A stretch of DNA of 64,000 bases, taken from Nitrospirota bacterium. Its GTDB lineage: Bacteria > Nitrospirota > 9FT-COMBO-42-15 > HDB-SIOI813. This document shows, one piece after another, positions 38,372-45,892 of this stretch. Every line of letters starts with the position of its first letter. Position 1 is the stretch's first letter. Location: contig JADLDG010000034.1 in assembly GCA_020846775.1 (NCBI GenBank), positions 120,017-184,016 of the forward strand. Reading direction: 5' to 3'. The notes below the pieces were generated by a model that did no database searches, was not told the origin of the DNA, and worked only from the letters and a program-made list of their open reading frames with translations. Position numbers and translations under genes: made by a program.

Positions 38372-39400
38372 CTATGGGAGACGGTATGTCGTGGCCCTTG
38401 TTTGTCCTTCCCGGATAACGAGTCCTGAATCTGTTAACGGCTTGATGATCTGCCCGATACGAGCCCTTGTCAGTGAGAAGGCCTTTTCTATATCAGGGGA
38501 TTTGACGCGGCCCTTGTCCCTCAAGAAACGCAGGATATCCTCCTGCCTTTTTGTAAGCACCATGTGGGGGGCCTGGACCGAAATGCTTAACCCGATGATC
38601 CGCTCTTTTACCTTTTGAAGTGTCCTTATCACGCCCTCTGCCACATATTCGAGCCAGTAACCAAGGTCATCGTCAAGGTCCCGTGCCTGCTGGATCTTCT
38701 GGTAGTAGCGCTGCCTGTCCTGTTCGAAAAATTCGTCGAGTGCAAATAGATGATGGGTATCAAAACCTCCGGAGTAAAACAGCCAAATAGCAAGGGCCCT
38801 TGATATGCGCCCGTTACCGTCAGCGAAGGGGTGAATCGAGACGAGGCGGTGATGGGCAATAGCACCTGCTATTATGGGATGCAGGGCTTCCGAGCCCGTA
38901 GAGTTTATCCATTCGAGGAGTTCCAGAGTAAGTGGTTTGGCCTTATCAGGCGGTGGAGGCGAATAGACTGCAATTCCACGGTGGTTTACTATCCGATTGG
39001 GCCTGGTTTTATAATGTCCCGATTTATCGTCTGAGAGGATTTTCCGGGTCAGAAGCCGGTGCAGGTGTAAAAGGTCAGACTCCCTGATCAGTGCGCCGGA
39101 CTTCCTGCCCCATATCCAGTGCATGGCCGCAAGCGCATTGAGTATCTCCTGTTTATCCGTTGTCGTCGCACCAGTCTCTTCTCCCCGTGCGATGGCTGCC
39201 ACCTCAGGAAGCGTCAGGGGGTTTCCCTCTATGGCCGTAGTGGAATGGGCCAATCGTGCCGCAGTCTCACGTTGAAGGACCGGCAGCCACGAGACATCCA
39301 CCACAGCAGAGTTGATCCATACCCTGATCTCAGTTGCAAGAGTGACCAGGCGGAGGAGTTCCGGGCTTATATCAAAATGCGGCTTATACATACCGGCCAT
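38372..39400 (-). CDS. Fic family protein (class II, with inhibitory motif)
   Basis: Fic proteins transfer AMP or related groups onto protein hydroxyls. The 342 residues have the active motif HPFADGNGRISRAL (about residues 190-203) with the catalytic His. An N-terminal inhibitory helix STTAIEGNPLTL (S/TxxxEGN) near residue 53 places it in class II. A C-terminal winged helix (KRQEDILRFLRDKGRVKSPD) probably binds DNA or protein. The N-terminal Fic_N domain is complete. The target is unknown. It lies at the left edge of the accessory zone, between debris of antitoxin genes. Confidence 0.9.
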   Translation of the reverse strand: MAGMYKPHFDISPELLRLVTLATEIRVWINSAVVDVSWLPVLQRETAARLAHSTTAIEGNPLTLPEVAAIARGEETGATTTDKQEILNALAAMHWIWGRKSGALIRESDLLHLHRLLTRKILSDDKSGHYKTRPNRIVNHRGIAVYSPPPPDKAKPLTLELLEWINSTGSEALHPIIAGAIAHHRLVSIHPFADGNGRISRALAIWLFYSGGFDTHHLFALDEFFEQDRQRYYQKIQQARDLDDDLGYWLEYVAEGVIRTLQKVKERIIGLSISVQAPHMVLTKRQEDILRFLRDKGRVKSPDIEKAFSLTRARIGQIIKPLTDSGLVIREGQTRATTYRLP

Positions 39401-39462
39401 GATAGCAGTTATGTAAAGTTTATGTCAAGGCTTTCGTAAAGTACCATATCTTGTTTCTCATC

Positions 39463-39566
39463 AGGCTGCCGTCCTCACTTCTTGAGCGGATCAAGGTAGA
39501 AGCCAATAAGAGGGATGTACCTTACCAATCGCTGATCAAAGTTTGGCTTGCGGAGAGGGTGGGATA
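39463..39566 (+). pseudogene. brnA 3'-end remnant
   Basis: The stretch from CAGGCTGCCGTCCTCAC to the stop at about 39566 is nearly identical to the last third of the intact brnA genes at 40844 and 41576 (RLPxSLLERIKVEANKRDVP then YQSLIKVWLAERVG). The 5' part and its brnT partner are missing. Confidence 0.85.
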
Positions 39567-39574
39567 ATCGCCTG

Positions 39575-40255
39575 TCACCCAGCTTCTAATTCCTGATAGC
39601 TCTTAATATTATCAGGCGAATCATTCCCTGGAGAATTTACTACCGTTGACACACGATATGCTTCCATGTTTTCTGAATCATAAGGAGTAAGTAAAGGCAG
39701 TATCCTTCTTTCATCCTGAATGTCCGGGTTAAGCCATTCTGAACGGCTGTCTTCGGGAATGATAACCGGCATTCTGTTGTGAATTGGTTCCAGTAAAGAA
39801 TTAGCGTTGGTCGTGATGATAGTGCCGGTACATATAAGGCTATCATCAGGAGTCTGCCAGTAACTATATAGCCCTGCAAAGCCAAAGGGCCTGCCGGACT
39901 TAAGATGTATATAATATGGTTTCTTTTCTTTGCCAACCTTTTCCCACTCATAGAATCCATCTGCAACAACAAGGCAGCGGTGCCTCCGGATGGCGGATTT
40001 AAAGATCGGTTTTTCTGATAGTGTCTCAGCCCGTGCATTTATCATCTTGTAACCTATATGCATGTCTTTTGCCCATGGTGGGATAAAACCCCACCTGCAC
40101 TTGATAAGTTTACGGTCTCCCTCAAAAAGGACTATGAGGATTTCCTGCGATGGGGCAATATTATAGGCCGGGCTAAATGCCATATCCCCCGGATCAACGG
40201 AAAATTCCAGGGCTATTTTACGTATTGAACTGAATATAACGAAACGTCCGCACAT
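39575..40255 (-). CDS. SRAP domain protein (YedK/HMCES type)
   Basis: SRAP proteins form a covalent link to abasic sites in single-stranded DNA and shield them. The 226 residues start at MCGRF; the second-residue Cys is the catalytic nucleophile, so the ATG at 40255 is correct. Other active-site marks are NARAETLSEKPIFKSA, CLVVADGFYEWEK, and the His in HNRMPVIIP (about residue 160). It runs convergent to the brnA remnant and shares its 3' end sequence with debris at 41843-41880. Housekeeping repair or a mobile-island copy are both possible. Confidence 0.92.
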   Translation of the reverse strand: MCGRFVIFSSIRKIALEFSVDPGDMAFSPAYNIAPSQEILIVLFEGDRKLIKCRWGFIPPWAKDMHIGYKMINARAETLSEKPIFKSAIRRHRCLVVADGFYEWEKVGKEKKPYYIHLKSGRPFGFAGLYSYWQTPDDSLICTGTIITTNANSLLEPIHNRMPVIIPEDSRSEWLNPDIQDERRILPLLTPYDSENMEAYRVSTVVNSPGNDSPDNIKSYQELEAG

Positions 40256-40562
40256 GTGGATTAATCCCAAGTCTACTATATAAAGAATTCAATATCTCTT
40301 TTTCAAATTATCTCATATGTTAAAAAATGCTGCTATAAAAAAACAGCGATGTTATAATGATTTTGGGTCTGGGTCGGGGTCGGACCAAGCCAACTCATTT
40401 ATTTAATTCATGAAATAGATTTTTATTACAGCATTTAAAGCCTTAGATGACCATTTTAACCCCGAAAAACCTCTATTTAAGGTAAACAGGGTTCACATAG
40501 AATTGCTGCTGTTTTCCTTCTGGCGTTGACGACTATAAGTATATTATGGTAATATACTAGAC
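40256..40562. other. Intergenic stretch with GGTC-rich motif
   Basis: No gene is seen. At about 40364-40390 there is a run of GGGTCTGGGTCGGGGTCGGA, then CCAAGCCAACTCATTTATTT. It is compositionally unlike the A/T-rich flanks and resembles the edges of REP-associated transposon remnants. The brnT operator/promoter is at its right end. Confidence 0.35.
40526..40558 (+). promoter_or_regulatory. brnTA promoter and palindromic operator
   Basis: AGTATATTA-TGG-TAATATACT at 40538-40558 is a perfect 9-bp-arm palindrome. It overlaps a candidate -10 (TAATAT, 40550-40555) placed 18 bp after TTGACG (40526-40531). BrnA-type antitoxins repress their own promoter through such sites. The ATG of brnT is at 40563, where transcription would start, and no ribosome-binding site precedes it, so a leaderless message is likely. 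Confidence 0.6.
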
Positions 40563-40847
40563 ATGATTGACCTTCAGAAAATAGAAGGCTTCGACTGGGA
40601 CGCAGGAAATGCCAGGAAAAGTGAAAAACACGGGGTCACTCAGACAGAGGCTGAACAGATCTTCTTCAATGAACCATTGTTAATGCTTCATGACGAAAAA
40701 CACAGCCACTCTGAATCGAGGTTTCACGCCCTCGGTAAAATCAGTGATGGAAGACTTCTGCACATAACGTTCACTCTGAGATCTGAAGGCACTAAAATCC
40801 GGGTGATATCCGCCCGGGATATGCATTACAGGGAGAAAATCCTATGA
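40563..40847 (+). CDS. brnT: BrnT family toxin
   Basis: BrnT is a RelE-like ribonuclease toxin. The 94-residue protein has IEGFDWDAGNARKSEKHGVT, then AEQIFFNEPLLML, RFHALGKISDGRLLHITFTL, and IRVISARDMHYREK, the standard family landmarks. It overlaps brnA by 4 bp. Confidence 0.92.
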   Translation: MIDLQKIEGFDWDAGNARKSEKHGVTQTEAEQIFFNEPLLMLHDEKHSHSESRFHALGKISDGRLLHITFTLRSEGTKIRVISARDMHYREKIL

Positions 40848-41104
40848 AACCAAAACTGAAACCAATCCCTAAATTTAAATCTGAGAAAGCAGAACGGAAA
40901 TTCTGGGAGACCCATGACTCGGCAGAATATCTGGACTGGTCGAAGGCTGTAGAGGCCCGCTTACCCAATCTGAAGTCTTCCACACAGGCTATTTCCATCA
41001 GGCTGCCGGCCTCACTTCTTGAGCGGATCAAGATAGAAGCCAATAAGAGGGATGTACCTTACCAATCGCTGATTAAAATTTGGCTCGCGGAGAGGGTGGG
41101 ATAA
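40844..41104 (+). CDS. brnA: BrnA family antitoxin, copy 1
   Basis: BrnA binds and blocks BrnT and represses the operon. The 86 residues have a basic N-terminus, the toxin-binding AERKFWETHDSAEYLDWSKA, and a C-terminal ribbon-helix-helix (ISIRLPASLLERIKIEANKR). Start overlaps the brnT stop (ATGA-type). A second, almost identical copy lies at 41576. Confidence 0.92.
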   Translation: MKPKLKPIPKFKSEKAERKFWETHDSAEYLDWSKAVEARLPNLKSSTQAISIRLPASLLERIKIEANKRDVPYQSLIKIWLAERVG

Positions 41105-41353
41105 TTTCGGTGAATTATTCGACGCGACTGAGGACGCACCACGGATTGTCATCGGAGTAATCTTCAGTATGTCTCATAAGCCTCGTAAGCAATCGTTAAG
41201 AACTCACCTAAATCTTGTGGGGTTATTATAGACTCTATTGCAAAATCATACATCCGGATATTAACATCAATGACCTCTTATATTTCCTCATCCACATACT
41301 CTTTCCCATAGCCCCAAACCGGCCCCGTGTCCCAAATAAAAGGTGATCTGGTA
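41105..41353 (-). pseudogene. 3'-end copy of the 207-residue gene at 43466-44089
   Basis: This segment matches 43402-43650 at about 90 percent by eye, including CGACGCGACTGAGGAC and CAATCGTTAAGAACTCACCT. It corresponds to the downstream flank and the last third of the unknown gene at 43466, and frame is broken by small indels (an extra A in the CCCCAAACCGG stretch). Confidence 0.85.
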
Positions 41354-41378
41354 AAAGTCGCTACAAAATAAAATGCAG

Positions 41379-41510
41379 TTACGGCATATAAATATTCTCA
41401 TTATGCCACTCAATGAATTTTATTGCCGGGCTGTCTGAATCGTTCCTGGGAAGATTGATCAGATGCTTGCCATGTAAGGCATAGTATTCTTGTCCGGAAT
41501 TCGGACTCAG
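41379..41510 (-). pseudogene. Unidentified coding remnant
   Basis: On the minus strand an open piece reads QEYYALHGKHLINLP, then RNDSDSPAIKFIEWHNENIY and MP before a stop at 41379. It looks like the true C-terminus of a protein, but has no start, and the family is not recognised. Confidence 0.35.
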
Positions 41511-41577
41511 ATCTGAAGGCACAAAAATCCGGGTGATATCCGCCCGGGATATGCATTACAAGGAGAGAAAATCCTAT
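41503..41577 (+). pseudogene. brnT 3'-end remnant
   Basis: Bases from AGATCTGAAGGCAC through ATGCATTACA match the end of the intact brnT (40770-40845). Three extra bases (AAGGAGAG for AGGGAG) precede the brnA start. The first three quarters of the toxin gene are gone, leaving only a leader for the second antitoxin. Confidence 0.85.
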
Positions 41578-41836
41578 GAAACCAAAACTGAAACCCATCC
41601 CTAAATTTAAATCTGAGAAGGCAGAACGGAAATTCTGGGAGACCCATGACTCGACCGAATATCTGGACTGGTCAAAGGCTGTAGAAGCCCGCTTACCCAA
41701 TCTGAAGTCTTCCACACAGCCTATTTCCATCAGGCTGCCGGCCTCACTTCTTGAGCGGATCAAGATAGAAGCCAATAAGAGGGATGTACCTTACCAATCG
41801 CTGATCATAATTTGGCTAGCGGAGAAGGTGGGATAA
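41576..41836 (+). CDS. brnA: BrnA family antitoxin, copy 2 (orphan)
   Basis: This 86-residue protein is nearly identical to the antitoxin at 40844, with a few substitutions (A27T, A49P, K79I, R84K by eye). Its own toxin is only a remnant, so it is an orphan antitoxin that could still neutralise the intact BrnT. AAGGAGAGAAAATCCT gives it a good ribosome site of its own. Confidence 0.88.
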   Translation: MKPKLKPIPKFKSEKAERKFWETHDSTEYLDWSKAVEARLPNLKSSTQPISIRLPASLLERIKIEANKRDVPYQSLIIIWLAEKVG

Positions 41837-42030
41837 TAGCCTGTCACCCAGCGTTTAATTCCTGATAGCGCTTATGTTAAAATAATCACCTGTGCCCATT
41901 CCCTGTGAAAGAATCTGAATATGGAAGAGAAGGGCAAGAAGTAGCTTACCTCGTAAGCAACCGGTAAGAAATCACCTGAGTCTTGCGGAGTTATAATGGA
42001 GTCTTTTGCAAAATCATTCATCCGGCATTA
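41837..42030. pseudogene. Remnants of the SRAP gene end and of the 207-residue gene
   Basis: On the minus strand 41843-41880 reads KRYQELNAG-stop, matching the C-terminus KSYQELEAG of the SRAP gene at 39575. From about 41948, CTCGTAAGCAACCGGTAAG then AAATCACCTGAGTCTTGCGG echo the 3' end of the gene at 43466, more diverged than the copy at 41105. No gene was found from 42030 to 42170. Confidence 0.65.
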
Positions 42031-42170
42031 ACATTTTTTTATACTCTGGGAGGTATCGGCTTTATGGTGCCGGGCGTACATCCGCGATAGTAGTTATGTC
42101 ATATTACCATAGACGTTTCGTGAACTGCTCAATTGAGTGATCAGAAGGATATATTGGATTCAATATTTGT

Positions 42171-42644
42171 TCAAGAATTGTTATTTCTATCTGGGAAGAC
42201 ATCAAGGCAGTTAATTTTACCGCTCCTTGTAATTGTAGCAATAAACGGAGGATGATTTTTCTTTGCGAATCTGATAATCGCAGGTAGTGATTTAACAAAA
42301 ATATCTGCCATTTGTTGTCCAGTAAGATTTTTTGCTGTTAGAATAAATACCCCCACTTTTGATTCTTGTAAGACGGTACGTTCAATACTTCGGTATCTGA
42401 TTCTTTCATCCTTCGTTATAACTATCCACCCCTGCCTTCCAACTTCTGAAAGCCATGTCTGATCGTTTGTATCTGGAGAAAAATGATCATCATGAATCTC
42501 AACTTTGGCGCCGGCCTGACGAAATGCTGAGGAAATGACATTTTTTCCTAATGATCTATCAATGAATAAGACAAAGTTTTCAGGCTGCCTGAGGGTAGAG
42601 TTCGCATCGTATTGCTTCTTCGATCTGGACTTTCTGGATACCAT
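42171..42644 (-). CDS. PIN-like (DUF5615/VapC45-type) toxin
   Basis: This 157-residue protein has the short PIN-like fold that pairs with DUF433 antitoxins. The pattern is VLFIDRSLGKN, then VEIHDDHFSPDTNDQTWLSE, GWIVITKDERIRYR, and a late KNLTGQQMADIFVKSLP. Acidic residues in the first, second and third blocks would bind metal for RNA cleavage. It overlaps the end of the upstream antitoxin gene by 65 bp, so a later start is possible. Confidence 0.75.
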   Translation of the reverse strand: MVSRKSRSKKQYDANSTLRQPENFVLFIDRSLGKNVISSAFRQAGAKVEIHDDHFSPDTNDQTWLSEVGRQGWIVITKDERIRYRSIERTVLQESKVGVFILTAKNLTGQQMADIFVKSLPAIIRFAKKNHPPFIATITRSGKINCLDVFPDRNNNS

Positions 42645-43299
42645 AATCTTTTGCTAATTCGTTAATTGATTCTCCTGCCTTATACCGTTCTGCTATAATT
42701 AACGTTGGAATACCCGTTCCTGCCAAGACAGGTCTGCCAAAGGAAGTTTTGGGGTCAATGACAACCGTTTTTGGTTCTTCATAATCTTGTCTTCGTGTAA
42801 ACAGATATAGTCGTACCGGCAAACCGTCCGGCCCCCTTTCAATGCGGCTAAGATGAGCCCTTAGCAGATCCATAATTGCAAGTTGACCCTCTCTTGAAAT
42901 ACTTACCAATTGACCATATTTTTCTATAAAAAGATCTAATCCGTCAGTTACAAACGTATTATCAGTCAGGGGATGTTTCGAAGGAAAATGTCTTCCTAAA
43001 TAAGCCAGCGCCTTTCTGACCTTATTTAAAGAAATATTATGTTTCCTTCGTATAGCATTAAGAATATGAGCCTCCACTAAATTATTAAATGATAGAAGCA
43101 GATAAGGTGAAATCTGTGCAGGATAAATAATGGGTTTAAAAAACTTCTTTTTCTTTCTTTCTAAATAATGACGCCCCACCACCCAGGACCGGAGAGTTGA
43201 AACAGGCATGCAAAGATAATGGGCAGCCTCTGTAAGGCTATACGAAGGCAGCTCACGGGGTTCATGTTTATACTGGCTATTCGAATTATTTTTGGACAT
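42580..43299 (-). CDS. DUF433 antitoxin with N-terminal HTH (VapB45-like)
   Basis: This 239-residue protein has a MerR-like HTH near the N-terminus (YSLTEAAHYLCMPVSTLRSW, about residues 20-39). A middle region follows, and then a C-terminal DUF433 domain, VIDPKTSFGRPVLAGTGIPT then ESINELAKDYGIQKVQIEEA. DUF433 proteins partner PIN-like toxins, and the toxin gene follows with overlap. Two roles are likely: binding the toxin and repressing the operon. Confidence 0.8.
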   Translation of the reverse strand: MSKNNSNSQYKHEPRELPSYSLTEAAHYLCMPVSTLRSWVVGRHYLERKKKKFFKPIIYPAQISPYLLLSFNNLVEAHILNAIRRKHNISLNKVRKALAYLGRHFPSKHPLTDNTFVTDGLDLFIEKYGQLVSISREGQLAIMDLLRAHLSRIERGPDGLPVRLYLFTRRQDYEEPKTVVIDPKTSFGRPVLAGTGIPTLIIAERYKAGESINELAKDYGIQKVQIEEAIRCELYPQAA

Positions 43300-43465
43300 A
43301 TCTCTCCTTCCTATTTAACCTTCGTCTATTATTAATGTCAAGAAAAAAGGATGCAGTTCAGGATGGTAAAAAAAACATGTTCATTTGTTTCTATGATAAA
43401 ATGGACTTGCGGTGAATTATCCGACGCGACTGAGGACTCATCAAGGATTGACATCGGAGTAATCT

Positions 43466-44089
43466 TCAGTATGCCTCATAAGCCTCGTAAGCAATCGTTA
43501 AGAACTCACCTAAATCTTGTGGAGTTATTATAGACTCTATTGCAAAATCATACATCCGGATATTGACATCAATGACCTTTTTTATTTCCTCATCCACATA
43601 CTCTTCCCCATAGCCCCAACCGGCCCCATGTCCCGAATAAAGGGTGATCTGGTAAAAGTCTATGCCTTGTTTCTCTAATGCCCTGTCTATTGACAGGGTC
43701 GGGGGACAACCTGCAAACCTGCTGTTACCCAATATATCAATTATTACCCGGATATCATTTTCCTGAGATAAGGTCAAATAAAATTCTCTTTCAAGCATCC
43801 AGCCTATTGCAGAACAACTCAACGTTCCTTTAAAGAAGGCATATCTTCCATCAGAAAGGACAAAGGTTAATGACCTCGTTAGCATCTGGCCTATTACCCA
43901 CTCTGTTTCCGGTTTTGACTCCGGGGAGTAGTCATAGCCACTGGCCTCAAGACAGCTATGAATAACCGGCCAGAATCTTTTTTTGAGAAGATCGTTTAGA
44001 GGTTTCTTTACATCCGGTTTTTCAAGTATGACAAAATCACTTGATTTACGGGGCTTCATTGCTTCTTTTAAAATCCAATCCTGTTTCAT
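43466..44089 (-). CDS. Protein of unknown function, 207 residues
   Basis: I do not recognise this protein. It is soluble, with a basic N-terminus (MKQDWILKEAMKPRKSSD), a region around ECxxSAIGW-like CSAIGWMLEREFYLTLSQEN, and a tail ending in the repeat AYEAYEAY. GGAGAGCGGCAA precedes the ATG, so it is probably expressed. Parts of its 3' end are copied at 41105-41353 and again, more decayed, near 41948-42030. It may be an immunity or accessory gene of the repeated toxin-antitoxin block. Confidence 0.6.
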   Translation of the reverse strand: MKQDWILKEAMKPRKSSDFVILEKPDVKKPLNDLLKKRFWPVIHSCLEASGYDYSPESKPETEWVIGQMLTRSLTFVLSDGRYAFFKGTLSCSAIGWMLEREFYLTLSQENDIRVIIDILGNSRFAGCPPTLSIDRALEKQGIDFYQITLYSGHGAGWGYGEEYVDEEIKKVIDVNIRMYDFAIESIITPQDLGEFLTIAYEAYEAY

Positions 44090-44158
44090 TTGCCGCTCTC
44101 CATAATAATATACTGGACATTATATACTGGCTCATCAGGTCTTGCTGAATTTGAACCG

Positions 44159-44437
44159 TTACTCATCTTCAAATCCATGGCTGGTAAACTTCAGTGTCCG
44201 GGCGTTTTGGGTATCCGCGGACGGCCCGGCCAACAGCCATTCGTATGCCGGCTGTAAAGTAATATCGGGCGGCGCGTTGTCAGGCGCACCTTCGCGCGTC
44301 AGGGTCAGAAGAAGCTTGCGCGCCCCTGGCATGCACTCCGCCATATGGCCGGCTGCAATGCTGACGAGCTGATTGATGCGGCTTACATCCTCACGTGCGA
44401 GACCGGTTATGGAACCGTCGTCAGCCACACCCGGCAT
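44159..44437 (-). CDS. Short GC-rich ORF, possible gene fragment
   Basis: This 92-residue frame is much richer in G+C than its flanks. It begins MPGVADDGSITGLAREDVSR then INQLVSIAAGHM, loosely like the core of AlbA_2-type domains. There is no ribosome site, and its start abuts the A/T-rich arm of the inverted repeat at 44452, so it may be the tail of a truncated gene. Low confidence that it makes a protein. Confidence 0.35.
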   Translation of the reverse strand: MPGVADDGSITGLAREDVSRINQLVSIAAGHMAECMPGARKLLLTLTREGAPDNAPPDITLQPAYEWLLAGPSADTQNARTLKFTSHGFEDE

Positions 44438-44451
44438 GTTGATATATTTTA

Positions 44452-44493
44452 TAAATTTATATGGCCGGCAAATATGCCGGCCACATAAATTTA
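44452..44493. repeat. 42-bp near-perfect inverted repeat upstream of BREX promoter
   Basis: Two 19-base arms pair at 18 positions. The outer part is TAAATTTAT/ATAAATTTA, then one mismatch (A/C), then the inner part TGGCCGGCA/TGCCGGCCA, around a 4-nt AATA loop. It ends 4 bp before the -35 of the BREX promoter. It may be an operator, a terminator for incoming transcripts, or the scar of an element. Confidence 0.75.
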
Positions 44494-44497
44494 CTCA

Positions 44498-44526
44498 TTG
44501 ACATTTTCGCTTAGGTTAAATATAAT
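44498..44526 (+). promoter_or_regulatory. Consensus sigma70 promoter of the BREX operon
   Basis: TTGACA (44498-44503), a 17-bp spacer, and TATAAT (44521-44526) match the sigma70 consensus at every position. The expected start of transcription is at about 44533, which is the ATG of brxA. Such a strong promoter, with an inverted repeat beside it, implies either high expression or repression by a factor not encoded next to it. Confidence 0.8.
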
Positions 44527-44532
44527 CCCTGC

Positions 44533-45333
44533 ATGAACTTAGTATCTGGACAATTTTCCCCCTCATCAGGCCCGGCCCCTACCGCTGAAAAATCTGGATT
44601 TCGCTTCGGCGATAAAGGGACACATACCAGTCGCACCATTATGTTCGAGGAGCTTTCTACCCTTCTAAAATGTACTAGCCCAACATCTTCTCGTTCAGAC
44701 TATACCACACACATCATCGAACAGAACTGTCTTGCAAAGAGCACTGCGGCAACTCGCCGTCTTACTAATCAACGACTTGGCGAGCTCTATGCCCTGAATA
44801 ATTTAGTTCCGATCTTTAGGGTTTTGCGACATCTCTGGGCTATGGATGAAAGCGCCCGAAGGCTTCTTGCCCTCACATGTGCCCTTGCCCGTGACCCTCT
44901 GTTAGCTGCCTCAGCGCCAGTGATCATGTCATTATCTGAAGGGAGAGAATTTCTAAGAGATCCTCTGAAGGAAGCCATAAAAAACCATGTTGGTGACCGG
45001 TTGAAGGAGACGATCATTGACAAAGTTGTTCGTAACATTGCAAGTTCATGGTCTCAGTCCGGACACCTTGAAGGACGCACATTCAAGAAACGAAGACGTG
45101 TTGAGCCGCGTGCTGTGAACATTGCTTACTCACTTTTCATGGGATACATGGCTGGTTTTCGCGGTCAGGAACTCTTTTCATCCGGATGGATCACTGTGCT
45201 TGACTGTACCCCATCGGCTGCCATGGAATTAGCGCTGGATGCAAAGCGCATGGGACTTATTGATATGAGGACTGCAGGCGGGGTAATTGAGCTTAACCTT
45301 TCACGGCTCGATCCAAAGGGAGGGACAGGATAG
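44533..45333 (+). CDS. brxA: BrxA-like BREX protein
   Basis: This 266-residue protein matches the longer BrxA form found with this type of BREX cluster. The landmarks are FGDKGTHTSRTIMFEELSTL (about residues 26-45), STAATRRLTNQRLGELYAL, LLALTCALARDPLLAASAPV, and SSWSQSGHLEGRTFKKR. BrxA is a small helical DNA-binding subunit needed for defence. The ATG lies at the predicted transcription start without a ribosome site; an ATG at 44641 also lacks one and would delete conserved residues. brxB begins right after the stop. Confidence 0.8.
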   Translation: MNLVSGQFSPSSGPAPTAEKSGFRFGDKGTHTSRTIMFEELSTLLKCTSPTSSRSDYTTHIIEQNCLAKSTAATRRLTNQRLGELYALNNLVPIFRVLRHLWAMDESARRLLALTCALARDPLLAASAPVIMSLSEGREFLRDPLKEAIKNHVGDRLKETIIDKVVRNIASSWSQSGHLEGRTFKKRRRVEPRAVNIAYSLFMGYMAGFRGQELFSSGWITVLDCTPSAAMELALDAKRMGLIDMRTAGGVIELNLSRLDPKGGTG

Positions 45334-45891
45334 ATGGGGAAAATTGAAGAGCTAGCTGAAAAATACAGCAGGCATATATCACTTCCGTGGCAGCAGACAA
45401 TATCCGGGGCACAGCGTATCATCATTATTGTCTATGACAAAGAGCTTGAACGCACGCTTCGCTCCCGGAAGAGTGCATTCGAAAATGCGACCAAAGAGAC
45501 AGGCCATAAGTGGTTTGAGGTAGACATTACTAGGGCATTTGCGCTATGGATGTTTGGTGACGAATATCGGGAGGCCTATTTTGAAGCTCCGGAAGATTTG
45601 GAGCTCAAGCTGGAGGCGGAGTTTGCTCAATATGTCGCAGATCAGATCATTGCCTGCCTTGACATGCCTGATGCAGACACTACTTCTGTAGTGGCTGTTT
45701 ACGGTGCAGGCTCGTTGTTCGGCCTCGCACGTGTTTCGGAGGTACTTAAGTTGATCGAGCATAGAATAAAAGGAAGGCTCGTCGTCTTTTTCCCCGGTCA
45801 TTTTGAGGACAATAACTACCGTTTGCTCGATGCCCGTGACGGATGGAATTATATGGCAATACCAATATCTTTGCATGGAGGAGGTGCTTAA
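45334..45891 (+). CDS. brxB: BrxB (DUF1788-like) BREX protein
   Basis: This 185-residue protein begins MGKIEELAEKYSRHISLPW and ends with GRLVVFFPGHFEDNNYRLLD then GWNYMAIPI. Those are the family features, with the LVVFFPG strand also found in other BrxB proteins. It is thought to act with BrxC and PglZ; a biochemical activity is not known. It starts at the base after the brxA stop. The next gene starts 2 bp after its own stop. Confidence 0.85.
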   Translation: MGKIEELAEKYSRHISLPWQQTISGAQRIIIIVYDKELERTLRSRKSAFENATKETGHKWFEVDITRAFALWMFGDEYREAYFEAPEDLELKLEAEFAQYVADQIIACLDMPDADTTSVVAVYGAGSLFGLARVSEVLKLIEHRIKGRLVVFFPGHFEDNNYRLLDARDGWNYMAIPISLHGGGA

Positions 45892-45892
45892 C

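Noticed and set aside
38265..38618. 117-residue frame starting with an RHH-like antitoxin sequence
   Set aside because: Only the first 36 or so residues are antitoxin-like; the rest is antisense of the Fic gene.
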